A stretch of 54,727 nucleotides of DNA from contig JACCTC010000392.1 of the NCBI GenBank assembly GCA_013812655.1, positions 1 through 54,727 on the forward strand, given 5' to 3'. The stretch comes from Deltaproteobacteria bacterium (lineage in GTDB: Bacteria; Myxococcota_A; Polyangia; Haliangiales; Haliangiaceae). This document shows positions 15,982 through 22,682 of the stretch, one piece after another (within the stretch, counting starts at the first letter, position 1; the number at the start of each line of letters is the position of its first letter). A program made the position numbers and the translations under genes. The notes below the pieces were generated by a model. It had not been told where the DNA came from and did not search any database. It was given only the letters and a program-made list of their open reading frames with translations.

Positions 15982-17619
15982 GTGGATCCCAAACGCCGGC
16001 TCGCGAAGCTCTGCCACAGGCTCGTCGAGCGCGACGGGCACGTCGTCGAGGTCGAGGTCCGCGCGATGTCACGTGACCTGCTCGTCGAGGTGCTGGCACT
16101 CGCGCCGACGCTCGTGAAGCTAGACCTCAACTTCTGCGAGCGCATCACGCCAGCCACGCTGCGCACGCTGTTCGACGTCCCCGACCTCGCGCGGCTCGAC
16201 GCGATCGAGCTGTCGAACCACGTCCGTGTGCCGGCGATCGTCAAGACGTTCTTCGCGTCGCCGCAGGTCTGTGGCGTGCGCCGGCTCGACATCGATACCG
16301 ACTACGCCGTCGGCTTCGACGCGATGCCATGGCCGAGGCTCGAGCGCTTGCTCGTGCACGTGATCGGCGACGCTGCCGGTCGCAAGAATCTCGCACGCAT
16401 CCTCGGCGCGGAGCTGCCGGCGCTGAGGACGCTCGAGCTCGATCCGTACAAGCTCGGCGCGCCTGGCCTCACGATCGTGACGCGCTCGCCGGTGTTTCGC
16501 CAGCTGACGGCGTTCGCGATCCGGCGCAGTGACGCCGGCATCGGCGACGCCGGGATCGCCGTGCTCGCGAAGGCCACGCCCACGCTCGACCGGCTCGCGA
16601 TCCCGGTGACAGATCTGAGCGCGAAGGGAATCGCCGGGCTCGCGAAGCTCGCGCGCAAGCTCGACGTGCTCGAGCTCGGCTGGATCGAGACCGATGACGC
16701 GGGTCTTCGCGCGCTCGCGCGGATTTCGAACATCGCGACGGCGGGCATCGCCACGCCGATATCGACCGCGATACTCGCGACATTCCTCGCCGGCACCGGC
16801 GCGACGCTGCGCGCTCTGTGGTTTCGAGAGCCGACCGACGATCACTGCGAGGTACTCGCGCAGGCGCGGTTGCCGCGGCTGCAGAGCCTCGCGTTACGCG
16901 AGGGCACGATCGGCGCGGCTGGCGCACGTGCGCTCGCGCGGCTCGTCACCGTCGAGGAGCTAGACCTCCAGCAGAACCTGACGCTCGGCGATGCGGCCGG
17001 CGAGCTCGTCGCGATGCCGCGCCTGCGCGAGCTCGGGCTCGAGTTCTGCGGCATCGGGGAGACGGGCGCGCGCGCCCTCGCGGCCTGGCCGAAGCGCGGC
17101 GCGTTGACGACGCTGCAGCTCAACGGCAACTACATCGTCGACAAGCAGGCTCAGGCTGCGCTGCAACGGCGATTCCCGAAGACGCCGGTGCACGCGATGA
17201 TCGGTTACCAGCACGCACGGCCGAAGGTGCCGCCTGCACCCGTCGTCGAACCGGAGCCGCCCGTGCAGCGCAAGCGCCCACCGCTACCGCGCCGGCGCCG
17301 CGACTGGAAGGCGGGGCTCCGCGAGCTGATCGGCCGCGCGCACTTCGCGTCGTGGGATGGCCACGTCGCGCCCGAGCTCATCGCGCGCAGCGAGCAGCTG
17401 ATCGATCGCTGCGCCGAGGGCATCCTCGCGCTCGGCGAGGCGGCGCCGGCGACCGTGCAACGGGCCGTGTTGAAGCGCTGCATCACCGGCTTCAACCGGC
17501 GCGCCGACGACCTTTACACGATCGAGGCCGAGGACATCGTCGAGACGTTTCACGCCGTCGTCCGCTACACGAAGCTCGCCCGCGAAGCCGACCTCGCCGA
17601 CGAGTGGCGCGACTTCTGA
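15982..17619 (+). CDS. Leucine-rich repeat protein
   Basis: From the GTG at 15982 the product is 545 residues. It contains about a dozen LRR units of the ribonuclease-inhibitor-like type, such as 'LVKLDLNFCERITPATLRTL', 'LDVLELGWIETDDAGLRALA' and 'LTTLQLNGNYIVDKQAQAAL'. A Pro-rich linker ('PPAPVVEPEPPVQRKRPP') near 420 leads to a helical C-terminal domain of about 110 residues. There is no signal peptide or membrane helix, so it is a likely cytoplasmic interaction protein. The frame is open far upstream, but the upstream part overlaps the opposite-strand gene, and the GTG starts the conserved-looking region. Confidence 0.8.
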   Translation: MDPKRRLAKLCHRLVERDGHVVEVEVRAMSRDLLVEVLALAPTLVKLDLNFCERITPATLRTLFDVPDLARLDAIELSNHVRVPAIVKTFFASPQVCGVRRLDIDTDYAVGFDAMPWPRLERLLVHVIGDAAGRKNLARILGAELPALRTLELDPYKLGAPGLTIVTRSPVFRQLTAFAIRRSDAGIGDAGIAVLAKATPTLDRLAIPVTDLSAKGIAGLAKLARKLDVLELGWIETDDAGLRALARISNIATAGIATPISTAILATFLAGTGATLRALWFREPTDDHCEVLAQARLPRLQSLALREGTIGAAGARALARLVTVEELDLQQNLTLGDAAGELVAMPRLRELGLEFCGIGETGARALAAWPKRGALTTLQLNGNYIVDKQAQAALQRRFPKTPVHAMIGYQHARPKVPPAPVVEPEPPVQRKRPPLPRRRRDWKAGLRELIGRAHFASWDGHVAPELIARSEQLIDRCAEGILALGEAAPATVQRAVLKRCITGFNRRADDLYTIEAEDIVETFHAVVRYTKLAREADLADEWRDF

Positions 17620-17699
17620 CGCTGCCACATGCGAGCACCTCGCGTGATCGTCATCTTGCAGACTTCGCGGGCATGTCGGTGTTAGCTTCAGGATCGTGG

Positions 17700-18806
17700 A
17701 TGTCCGCGGAGCGCCTCGACACGACGTTCGTCTCTGACCCGCCGAAGACGCTGCGGCTCGATGAAGGCTTACGGTTTCGCACCGGTGAGGTCATCGCGCC
17801 GTTCGAGATCGTGTACGAGACGTTCGGGGAGCTGAACGCCGATCGCAGCAACGCCATCCTGGTCTGCCACGCGCTGTCACCGAGCGCGCATGCTGCAGGG
17901 AAGTACAAGGCCGACGATCCCAAGCCCGGATGGTGGGACGGCATGATCGGGTACGGCAAGGGCATCGACCTCGACGAGCACTTCGTCGTCTGCGTGAACT
18001 TCCCGGGTTCGCCGTGGGGCACCACCGCACCACACTCGATCGATCCCGCGACGGGCAAGCCATACGGCTCGAAGTATCCGTGGGTGTGTGTCGAGGACAT
18101 GATCACGGCCCAAGCGCGCGTCCTCGACCACCTCGGGATCGACAAGCTCGAGGCCGTCGTCGGCAGCTCGCTCGGCGGCATGCAAGCGCTGATGTGGGTC
18201 GTCATGTATCCCGAGCGCGTAGACGCGATGATCTGCATCGCCGCGACGGCTTCGGTGCCGGTCGCGACCATCGCGTGGCACTTGATCGGCCGCAAGATGA
18301 TCATGAGCGACCCGGCGTTCGCCGGGGGCGACTACTACGACAGCACCAATCCGCTGCGTGGCCTCGAGATCGCTCGCATGATCGGTCACATGACGTACCT
18401 CTCGAACGAAGCGCTCGAGAAGAAGTTCGGGCGGCGGCGGCCCGGGAGCTCGCGCCAGCTCCAGGTCGACTCGTACCTCGAGTATCAGGCCAAGCGGTTC
18501 GCCAAAGCCTACGACGCCAACGCGTACATCCGCGTGCAGGCAGCGATGGACGAGATGGATCTCGCGGATCAGTTCGGTTCGCTGCAGATCGCGTTTCAGA
18601 ACTTTCGCGGCAAGGCGCTGCTGATCGCGTTCGATACGGACTGGCTGTTTCCGCGCATCGACATCGCGCGCCTCCACGGCGCCATGCGCGCGGCCGGCAT
18701 CGATGCGACGCTCTCCGAGATCATCACGCCGAACGGCCATGATGCGTTCTTGATCGACTACCCATTGATCACGCCGCCCGTGAAGTCGTTCCTCGCGCGC
18801 CGCTAG
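17700..18806 (+). CDS. metX: Homoserine O-acetyltransferase-like alpha/beta hydrolase (MetX family)
   Basis: The 368-residue product matches the MetX/HAT family: 'AILVCHALSPSAHAAG' (oxyanion region), 'NFPGSPWGTTAPHSIDPATG', and the nucleophile in 'VVGSSLGGMQALMW'. The Asp is probably in 'LLIAFDTDWLFP' and the catalytic His in 'TPNGHDAFLIDY'. MetX enzymes acetylate homoserine for methionine synthesis. The glycine-rich segment differs from the commonest form (G-G-C-x-G-T-T), so a related acyltransferase (serine or succinyl-specific) is possible. ATG 17700 is preferred for the AGGA 7 bp upstream; ATG 17673 is in frame. It ends 10 bp from the convergent Dus gene. No MetW gene is adjacent. Confidence 0.8.
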   Translation: MSAERLDTTFVSDPPKTLRLDEGLRFRTGEVIAPFEIVYETFGELNADRSNAILVCHALSPSAHAAGKYKADDPKPGWWDGMIGYGKGIDLDEHFVVCVNFPGSPWGTTAPHSIDPATGKPYGSKYPWVCVEDMITAQARVLDHLGIDKLEAVVGSSLGGMQALMWVVMYPERVDAMICIAATASVPVATIAWHLIGRKMIMSDPAFAGGDYYDSTNPLRGLEIARMIGHMTYLSNEALEKKFGRRRPGSSRQLQVDSYLEYQAKRFAKAYDANAYIRVQAAMDEMDLADQFGSLQIAFQNFRGKALLIAFDTDWLFPRIDIARLHGAMRAAGIDATLSEIITPNGHDAFLIDYPLITPPVKSFLARR

Positions 18807-18816
18807 CAACCGCGCG

Positions 18817-19809
18817 TCAGGCGTGGGTCGCGATGTGGCGCATGGGAATCTCTCGGGCGTCGAGCACGGCGAGCGTGTCGACGAGCGTCGACGCGCCGAA
18901 CAGCTGGGGGCGGATGGCGGCGGCCAGCTCGCCGAGCACGCGGACGTGGCGGCGAGTCATCGCGACACCGATCCGCTCGCCGCGCGCGGCCGCGTTGCCG
19001 ATCACGAGCTCGCGATACATGGCGACGCGCTCGGCGTCCGTCGGCCCGACGAGCGGCGCGCCCCCTGCCTGTGATGGGGAGAGCAGCGCCCGCGCCTCGC
19101 GAAAGATCCACGGGTGATCGATCGCGGCGCGGCCGACCATCACGCCGGCACAACCCGTCTCGGCGAGCGCGCGTACCGCGTCTGCCGCGGTCTTGACGTC
19201 GCCGTTCACGATCACCGGGATCGATACCGCCTCGCGCGCGCGCCGTGCCCACGACCAGTCCGCCGGCCCCGTGTGACCCACCTGCGCGGTCCGGCAGTGG
19301 ATCGCGATCGCCGCCACGCCGACATCCTCGAGCCGGCGCGCCAGCTCGACGATCGGCATGTCCGACTCCGGCCCCCATCCGATCCGCGTCTTCACGGTGA
19401 CGGGCACCTCGACCGCCGCGACGATCCGCCCGGCCATCTCGACCATCGCTGCCGGATCGCGCAGCCAGCCCGCACCCGCCCCGCGCGCCGCGATCTTCGG
19501 GATCCAGCATCCACAGTTGATGTCGACAAACGTCGGGCGCGCCGCCGCCGCGATCACCGCCGCGCGCTGCAGCAGATCGGGATCGGATCCGTAGATCTGG
19601 ATCGCCGTCGGCCGGTCATCCGCCGCGAGCGCGATCCGGCGCCGCGCGAGCTTCGAGCCCACCACGATCTGGTCGGCCGCGACGAACTCGGTCACGCAGA
19701 TCGCCGCTCCCACACCGCGGCACGCCCGTCGAAACGGCGCGTCCGTCACATCCTCCATCGGCGCGAGCACGACAGGATCGCGAGCCAGCAGCGCAGCGAT
19801 CACGGACAC
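18817..19809 (-). CDS. dus: tRNA-dihydrouridine synthase (DusB-like)
   Basis: The 330-residue FMN-dependent Dus reduces uridines in the tRNA D-loop. Visible motifs are 'VVLAPMEDVTDAPFRR' at the start of the TIM barrel, 'PTAIQIYGSDPDLL', the catalytic-Cys region 'FVDINCGCWIPKIAARGAGA', 'VTVKTRIGW' (conserved Lys/Arg), 'AIAIHCRTAQVGHTGPADW' and 'CAGVMVGRAAIDHPWIF' at the phosphate-binding end. The usual N-x-G-C-P motif reads N-C-G-C-W here: the catalytic Cys is kept but the Pro is replaced. A small lipoprotein gene ends 10 bp upstream on the same strand, so they may be co-transcribed. Confidence 0.9.
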   Translation of the reverse strand: MSVIAALLARDPVVLAPMEDVTDAPFRRACRGVGAAICVTEFVAADQIVVGSKLARRRIALAADDRPTAIQIYGSDPDLLQRAAVIAAAARPTFVDINCGCWIPKIAARGAGAGWLRDPAAMVEMAGRIVAAVEVPVTVKTRIGWGPESDMPIVELARRLEDVGVAAIAIHCRTAQVGHTGPADWSWARRAREAVSIPVIVNGDVKTAADAVRALAETGCAGVMVGRAAIDHPWIFREARALLSPSQAGGAPLVGPTDAERVAMYRELVIGNAAARGERIGVAMTRRHVRVLGELAAAIRPQLFGASTLVDTLAVLDAREIPMRHIATHA

Positions 19810-19819
19810 CGCGCCTCGC

Positions 19820-20242
19820 TCAGCGGCAGACCTGGCCGGGACCGTCGGCGATGGTGTTGCACTGCTGGCCGGCGGGGCACGGCTTCTTGTCGCTGCAGCG
19901 GCGCTCGCAGGTCTTGAACTGCGGACCGCGTGCGCCGGCGATGCCGTAGTAGCTGACGCACTCGAGGCCGGCGGCGCAGGTGTCGTTCGGGCCGCACTTC
20001 TCGCCGGGCGTCGGGCCGGAGGACTGGGTCGGCGTGGTCGGGCCCGCCGGGTGATCGGCGGTGCTGCTGCCCCCGCCAGTGGGCTCGGGTGCCTGGTGCG
20101 GGTTCATCGGCGGCGGAGGGTCTGCCGCCGGCGCGGTGGTCGAGGTGGTCGAGGTGGTCGAGGTGGTCGAGGTGGTCGAGGCCGGAGGGGTCGAGGTGCA
20201 GGCCGCGCCGAGGAGGGCAAAGGCGCACAGCAGCTTGTTCAT
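19820..20242 (-). CDS. Small Cys-rich predicted lipoprotein with Ser-Thr repeat stalk
   Basis: The 140-residue product starts 'MNKLLCAFALLGAACTSTPP' (lipobox LGAAC, Cys15). The mature protein has a Ser-Thr-Thr tandem stalk encoded by a 9-bp minisatellite, a Pro-rich linker, and a compact C-terminal domain with eight cysteines ('EKCGPNDTCAAGLECVSYYG', 'CERRCSDKKPCPAGQQCNT'). The spacing suggests an EGF- or Dickkopf-like disulfide knot at the surface. Function unknown. It lies 10 bp upstream of the Dus gene. Confidence 0.75.
   Translation of the reverse strand: MNKLLCAFALLGAACTSTPPASTTSTTSTTSTTSTTAPAADPPPPMNPHQAPEPTGGGSSTADHPAGPTTPTQSSGPTPGEKCGPNDTCAAGLECVSYYGIAGARGPQFKTCERRCSDKKPCPAGQQCNTIADGPGQVCR
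20135..20179. repeat. 9-bp minisatellite, five perfect copies
   Basis: The unit ggtggtcga is repeated five times without mismatches inside the lipoprotein gene. Each unit encodes Ser-Thr-Thr on the minus strand, so copy-number change would keep the frame and vary the stalk length. Confidence 0.9.
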
Positions 20243-20284
20243 GCAGCGTGTGTTGCACCGCGTCGCCCGAAGAACAAGTCGACT

Positions 20285-20309
20285 TCGTGATCTCGCGCTA
20301 AGATCACGA
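20285..20309. promoter_or_regulatory. 9-bp inverted repeat abutting a start codon, with overlapping -10-like box
   Basis: Perfect arms tcgtgatct (20285-20293) and agatcacga (20301-20309) flank a 7-bp spacer and end one base before the ATG at 20311. TAAGAT at 20299-20304 resembles a -10 box, which would place the transcript start at or next to the ATG, making the mRNA leaderless. No ribosome-binding site is present. The dyad could be an operator for this gene or for the divergent lipoprotein gene. Confidence 0.5.
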
Positions 20310-20310
20310 C

Positions 20311-20469
20311 ATGTGCCTCATCTGCGTGGAGCTCGCGAAGCAGAAGCTGACGCCGGCCGAGGGGCGGCGCGCACTCGGCGAGATGCGCGTGGCGCTCGAT
20401 CGCGAGCACATCGCCGAGGTCGAGGCGAAGCTGGCCGAGGCCGAGCGCGACGACTCGTCGAAGCCCTGA
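20311..20469 (+). CDS. 52-residue protein of unknown function
   Basis: The product starts M-C-L-I-C-V-E-L and continues as a charged amphipathic helix: 'KLTPAEGRRALGEMRVALD' then 'HIAEVEAKLAEAERDDSSKP'. The C-L-I-C pair at the very N-terminus could bind a metal or form a disulfide. Codon use (third-position GC) matches neighbouring genes, supporting a real gene. No Shine-Dalgarno sequence precedes it; an inverted repeat with a -10-like box abuts the ATG, so a leaderless mRNA is plausible. Function unknown. Confidence 0.7.
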   Translation: MCLICVELAKQKLTPAEGRRALGEMRVALDREHIAEVEAKLAEAERDDSSKP

Positions 20470-20500
20470 GCTCGTGACGCTCAGTGGACGGCCCGGCGTC

Positions 20501-20989
20501 CTAATGGACAATAATTCCGCGCGGCATCGACAGGTCGTGCTGCTGCTCCTTGCCCTCGAAGACTTGCAGGGGCACGAGGTTCGGTAGCGCGGCGTCGTCG
20601 ATCGGCGTGCCGCGTTCGGGGACCGTGATCGCGCCGCCCGCGTGCTCGGGGACGAAGAGCAGCGGCTTGCCGGCGCCGTTGTAGCCGAGCTGGAGGAACT
20701 GCTCGGGCTCGAACTTCACGCACTTCTTCTCGCAGCACACGAAGGATCGCGCGACGCGATAGAAGCCCTCGGCGGGCAGCGACCGCAGCGCCTTGACGTT
20801 GAAGCCCTCGGGCATCGTCATCCCCTTCGGCGAGAAGTGCGCGCGGTTGTGCGACCACCGCTCGGGGAAGTACACGCCCGGCCCGGGATCGCCGTGGTTG
20901 TGGAAGTAGACGAGGCGGCCTGCCTCGAGGGTGCCGATCGGCAACACGGTCCGGTAGAGGCCGCAGGGCGGCAAGGCATCGGAGCTCAC
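20501..20989 (-). CDS. Conserved hypothetical protein
   Basis: The 162-residue product starts at GTG 20989 and has no signal peptide. Recognisable stretches are 'LVYFHNHGDPGPGVYFPERW' and a C-C-x-x-x-C group in 'VCCEKKCVKFEPEQFLQL'. The sequence ends 'DLSMPRGIIVH'. The His/Cys content could bind a metal, but no family was recognised. It lies 18 bp upstream of the stop of the methyltransferase-like gene on the same strand. Confidence 0.65.
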   Translation of the reverse strand: MSSDALPPCGLYRTVLPIGTLEAGRLVYFHNHGDPGPGVYFPERWSHNRAHFSPKGMTMPEGFNVKALRSLPAEGFYRVARSFVCCEKKCVKFEPEQFLQLGYNGAGKPLLFVPEHAGGAITVPERGTPIDDAALPNLVPLQVFEGKEQQHDLSMPRGIIVH

Positions 20990-21007
20990 GGACCGATGAT
21001 GCGCCGA

Positions 21008-21661
21008 TCAGCGCTTGCGTGCGAGCCAGATGTAGTGCTTCACGGAATGCGCGCGGATCACCTGCTGTTCGACCGCGAAGCCGACATCGGCCAGCCACTT
21101 CGTGAAGGTCGGGGACTGGAACGCCGACCACACGGCGAGCGTGCCGCCGGCAACGAGGGCCGCTGACGCCGCCGCGAGCCCGCGCTGCTGGTAGAGCTTG
21201 CTGTTACCCGCGAACACGCCGTCGGGGCCGTTGTCGACGTCGAGCACGATCGCGTGATAGCGCGCCGGGCTCTCGCGGATCGTCACCGCGACATCGCCCT
21301 CGATCACGTGCACCCGCGGATCGTCGAGCGGATGCCCGGCGAGGGCGCCGAGCACCGTGCGGTTCCAGCGCACGACCGCGGGGACGATCTCGGCGACGTC
21401 GATGTGCGCGGCGGCGGGGAGGACGTCGAGCGCCGCGCGCAGGGTGTAGCCGAGCCCGAGGCCGCCGATCAGCAGGCGCGGGTCGCGGACTTCGCCGACC
21501 AGCCCGCCGCAGAGCCGGCCGAGCTCGTCCTCGGAGGTATGGTGGGCGCTGTTCATCAGCTCGACCCCGCGGATGCGGATCGAGAAATCGTCGCCACGGC
21601 GGGCAAGGACCAGCTCGCCGTCCGGCGTCGCGGCGCGCTCGATGACGACCCTCGGGATCAC
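21008..21661 (-). CDS. Spermidine synthase-like SAM-dependent methyltransferase
   Basis: The 217-residue product has a Rossmann-type nucleotide-binding motif, 'LLIGGLGLGYTLRAAL', then 'HIDVAEIVPAVVRWNRT' (acidic residue after strand 2), 'RVHVIEGDVAV' and 'YHAIVLDVDNGPDGVF'. The order matches the spermine/spermidine synthase fold. The N-terminal 'MNSAHHTSEDELGRL' fits the substrate-side region of these proteins. Polyamine synthesis is not assured, since many family members have unknown substrates. The GTG at 21661 is the most likely start. It is divergent from the GAF-GGDEF gene, 75 bp apart. Confidence 0.8.
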   Translation of the reverse strand: MIPRVVIERAATPDGELVLARRGDDFSIRIRGVELMNSAHHTSEDELGRLCGGLVGEVRDPRLLIGGLGLGYTLRAALDVLPAAAHIDVAEIVPAVVRWNRTVLGALAGHPLDDPRVHVIEGDVAVTIRESPARYHAIVLDVDNGPDGVFAGNSKLYQQRGLAAASAALVAGGTLAVWSAFQSPTFTKWLADVGFAVEQQVIRAHSVKHYIWLARKR

Positions 21662-21736
21662 GAGCCCTGGGTACACGAAGCGGCCCGGGTTTGGCAAAGT
21701 CTCCGCCGTCCCCCCGCATCGGCCGGCGGGACGAGT

Positions 21737-22681
21737 ATGATGGCCGCGATGGCGGAATCGCGGACAGCCACTCCGAGCCCGGATCGACTGCTGTCGATCA
21801 TCGAGCTCCAGAACGCCATCATCGCGGCGGGCCTCAACTCGGACGAGGTGATGAACCTCGTCGTCGAGCGCGCCGCCACGTTGACGGAGGCCACGGGCAG
21901 CGTCGTCGCGCTGGTCGAGGGCGACGAGCTCGTCTATCGCGCGGTCGCCGGTGCGGCCCGCCCCTCGCTCGGCAACCGGGTCGCGAAGACTGCCGGCGTG
22001 GCTGGCCGCAGCATCGCCGAGCGCCGCCCGACCCGCGGCACGGAAGGCGCCGCCGACACCCTCGCAGTCCCGCTCCTCTACGGCGAGAACGCGGTCGGGG
22101 TCGTCGAGGTCACCGCCGCCAAGGCCGGTACGTTCGGCGAGGCCGACGAGGAGACGCTCCGGCTGCTCGGCCAGATCGTCGCGATCGCGCTGCACCGCGC
22201 GTACACCTATCCGAAGCCGCGCCTCGACGTCGATCACGACGCGCTGACCGGCCTCGGGAACCGCCGCGCCTACGACGAGCGCATCGAGGCCGAGCTCGCG
22301 CGCAACAAGCGTTACGGGCACTCGTTCAGCCTCGCTGTCTGCGAGCTCGGTGGCCTCGAGACCGCGGTCGATCGGCTTGGCCAGGCCGCCGGTGACGAGG
22401 CCGTGCGCGAGATCTCCGGGATCCTCAAGAAGCACACCCGGGCGATCGACGCCTGCTTTCGGGTCGGCGCCGACGAGCTCGCGATCGTGCTGCCGGGCAC
22501 CTCGCTCGAGGGCGCGCGCATCCTCGTCGAGCGCTGCCGCGCACACATCGCCGAGGCCCGCCCGCTCGACGGCGGCATCACCGCCAGCTTCGGCGTGATC
22601 GAGGCCGTTGCCGGCGAGACGACCGACGCGATCGCCGCGCGGGCGAACGACGCGGTCAACGCCGACAAGCAGCGAATCTGA
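21737..22681 (+). CDS. GAF-GGDEF protein with degenerate signature motif
   Basis: The 314-residue product has a GAF domain (about residues 25-150; 'TEATGSVVALVEGDELVYRA', 'LAVPLLYGENAVGVVEV') and a GGDEF domain (about 165-310) beginning 'DHDALTGLGNRRAYDERI'. The signature loop reads 'RVGADELAIVLPG', so the canonical G-G-D-E-F is G-A-D-E-L. The metal-binding D and E are kept, so weak diguanylate cyclase activity or a c-di-GMP/GTP-sensing role are both possible. No membrane segment. Start ATG 21737 follows GGGACGAG. Confidence 0.85.
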   Translation: MMAAMAESRTATPSPDRLLSIIELQNAIIAAGLNSDEVMNLVVERAATLTEATGSVVALVEGDELVYRAVAGAARPSLGNRVAKTAGVAGRSIAERRPTRGTEGAADTLAVPLLYGENAVGVVEVTAAKAGTFGEADEETLRLLGQIVAIALHRAYTYPKPRLDVDHDALTGLGNRRAYDERIEAELARNKRYGHSFSLAVCELGGLETAVDRLGQAAGDEAVREISGILKKHTRAIDACFRVGADELAIVLPGTSLEGARILVERCRAHIAEARPLDGGITASFGVIEAVAGETTDAIAARANDAVNADKQRI

Positions 22682-22682
22682 T

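Noticed and set aside
20135..20179. CRISPR-like repeat array
   Set aside because: Units are 9 bp with no spacers and lie in frame in a coding region.
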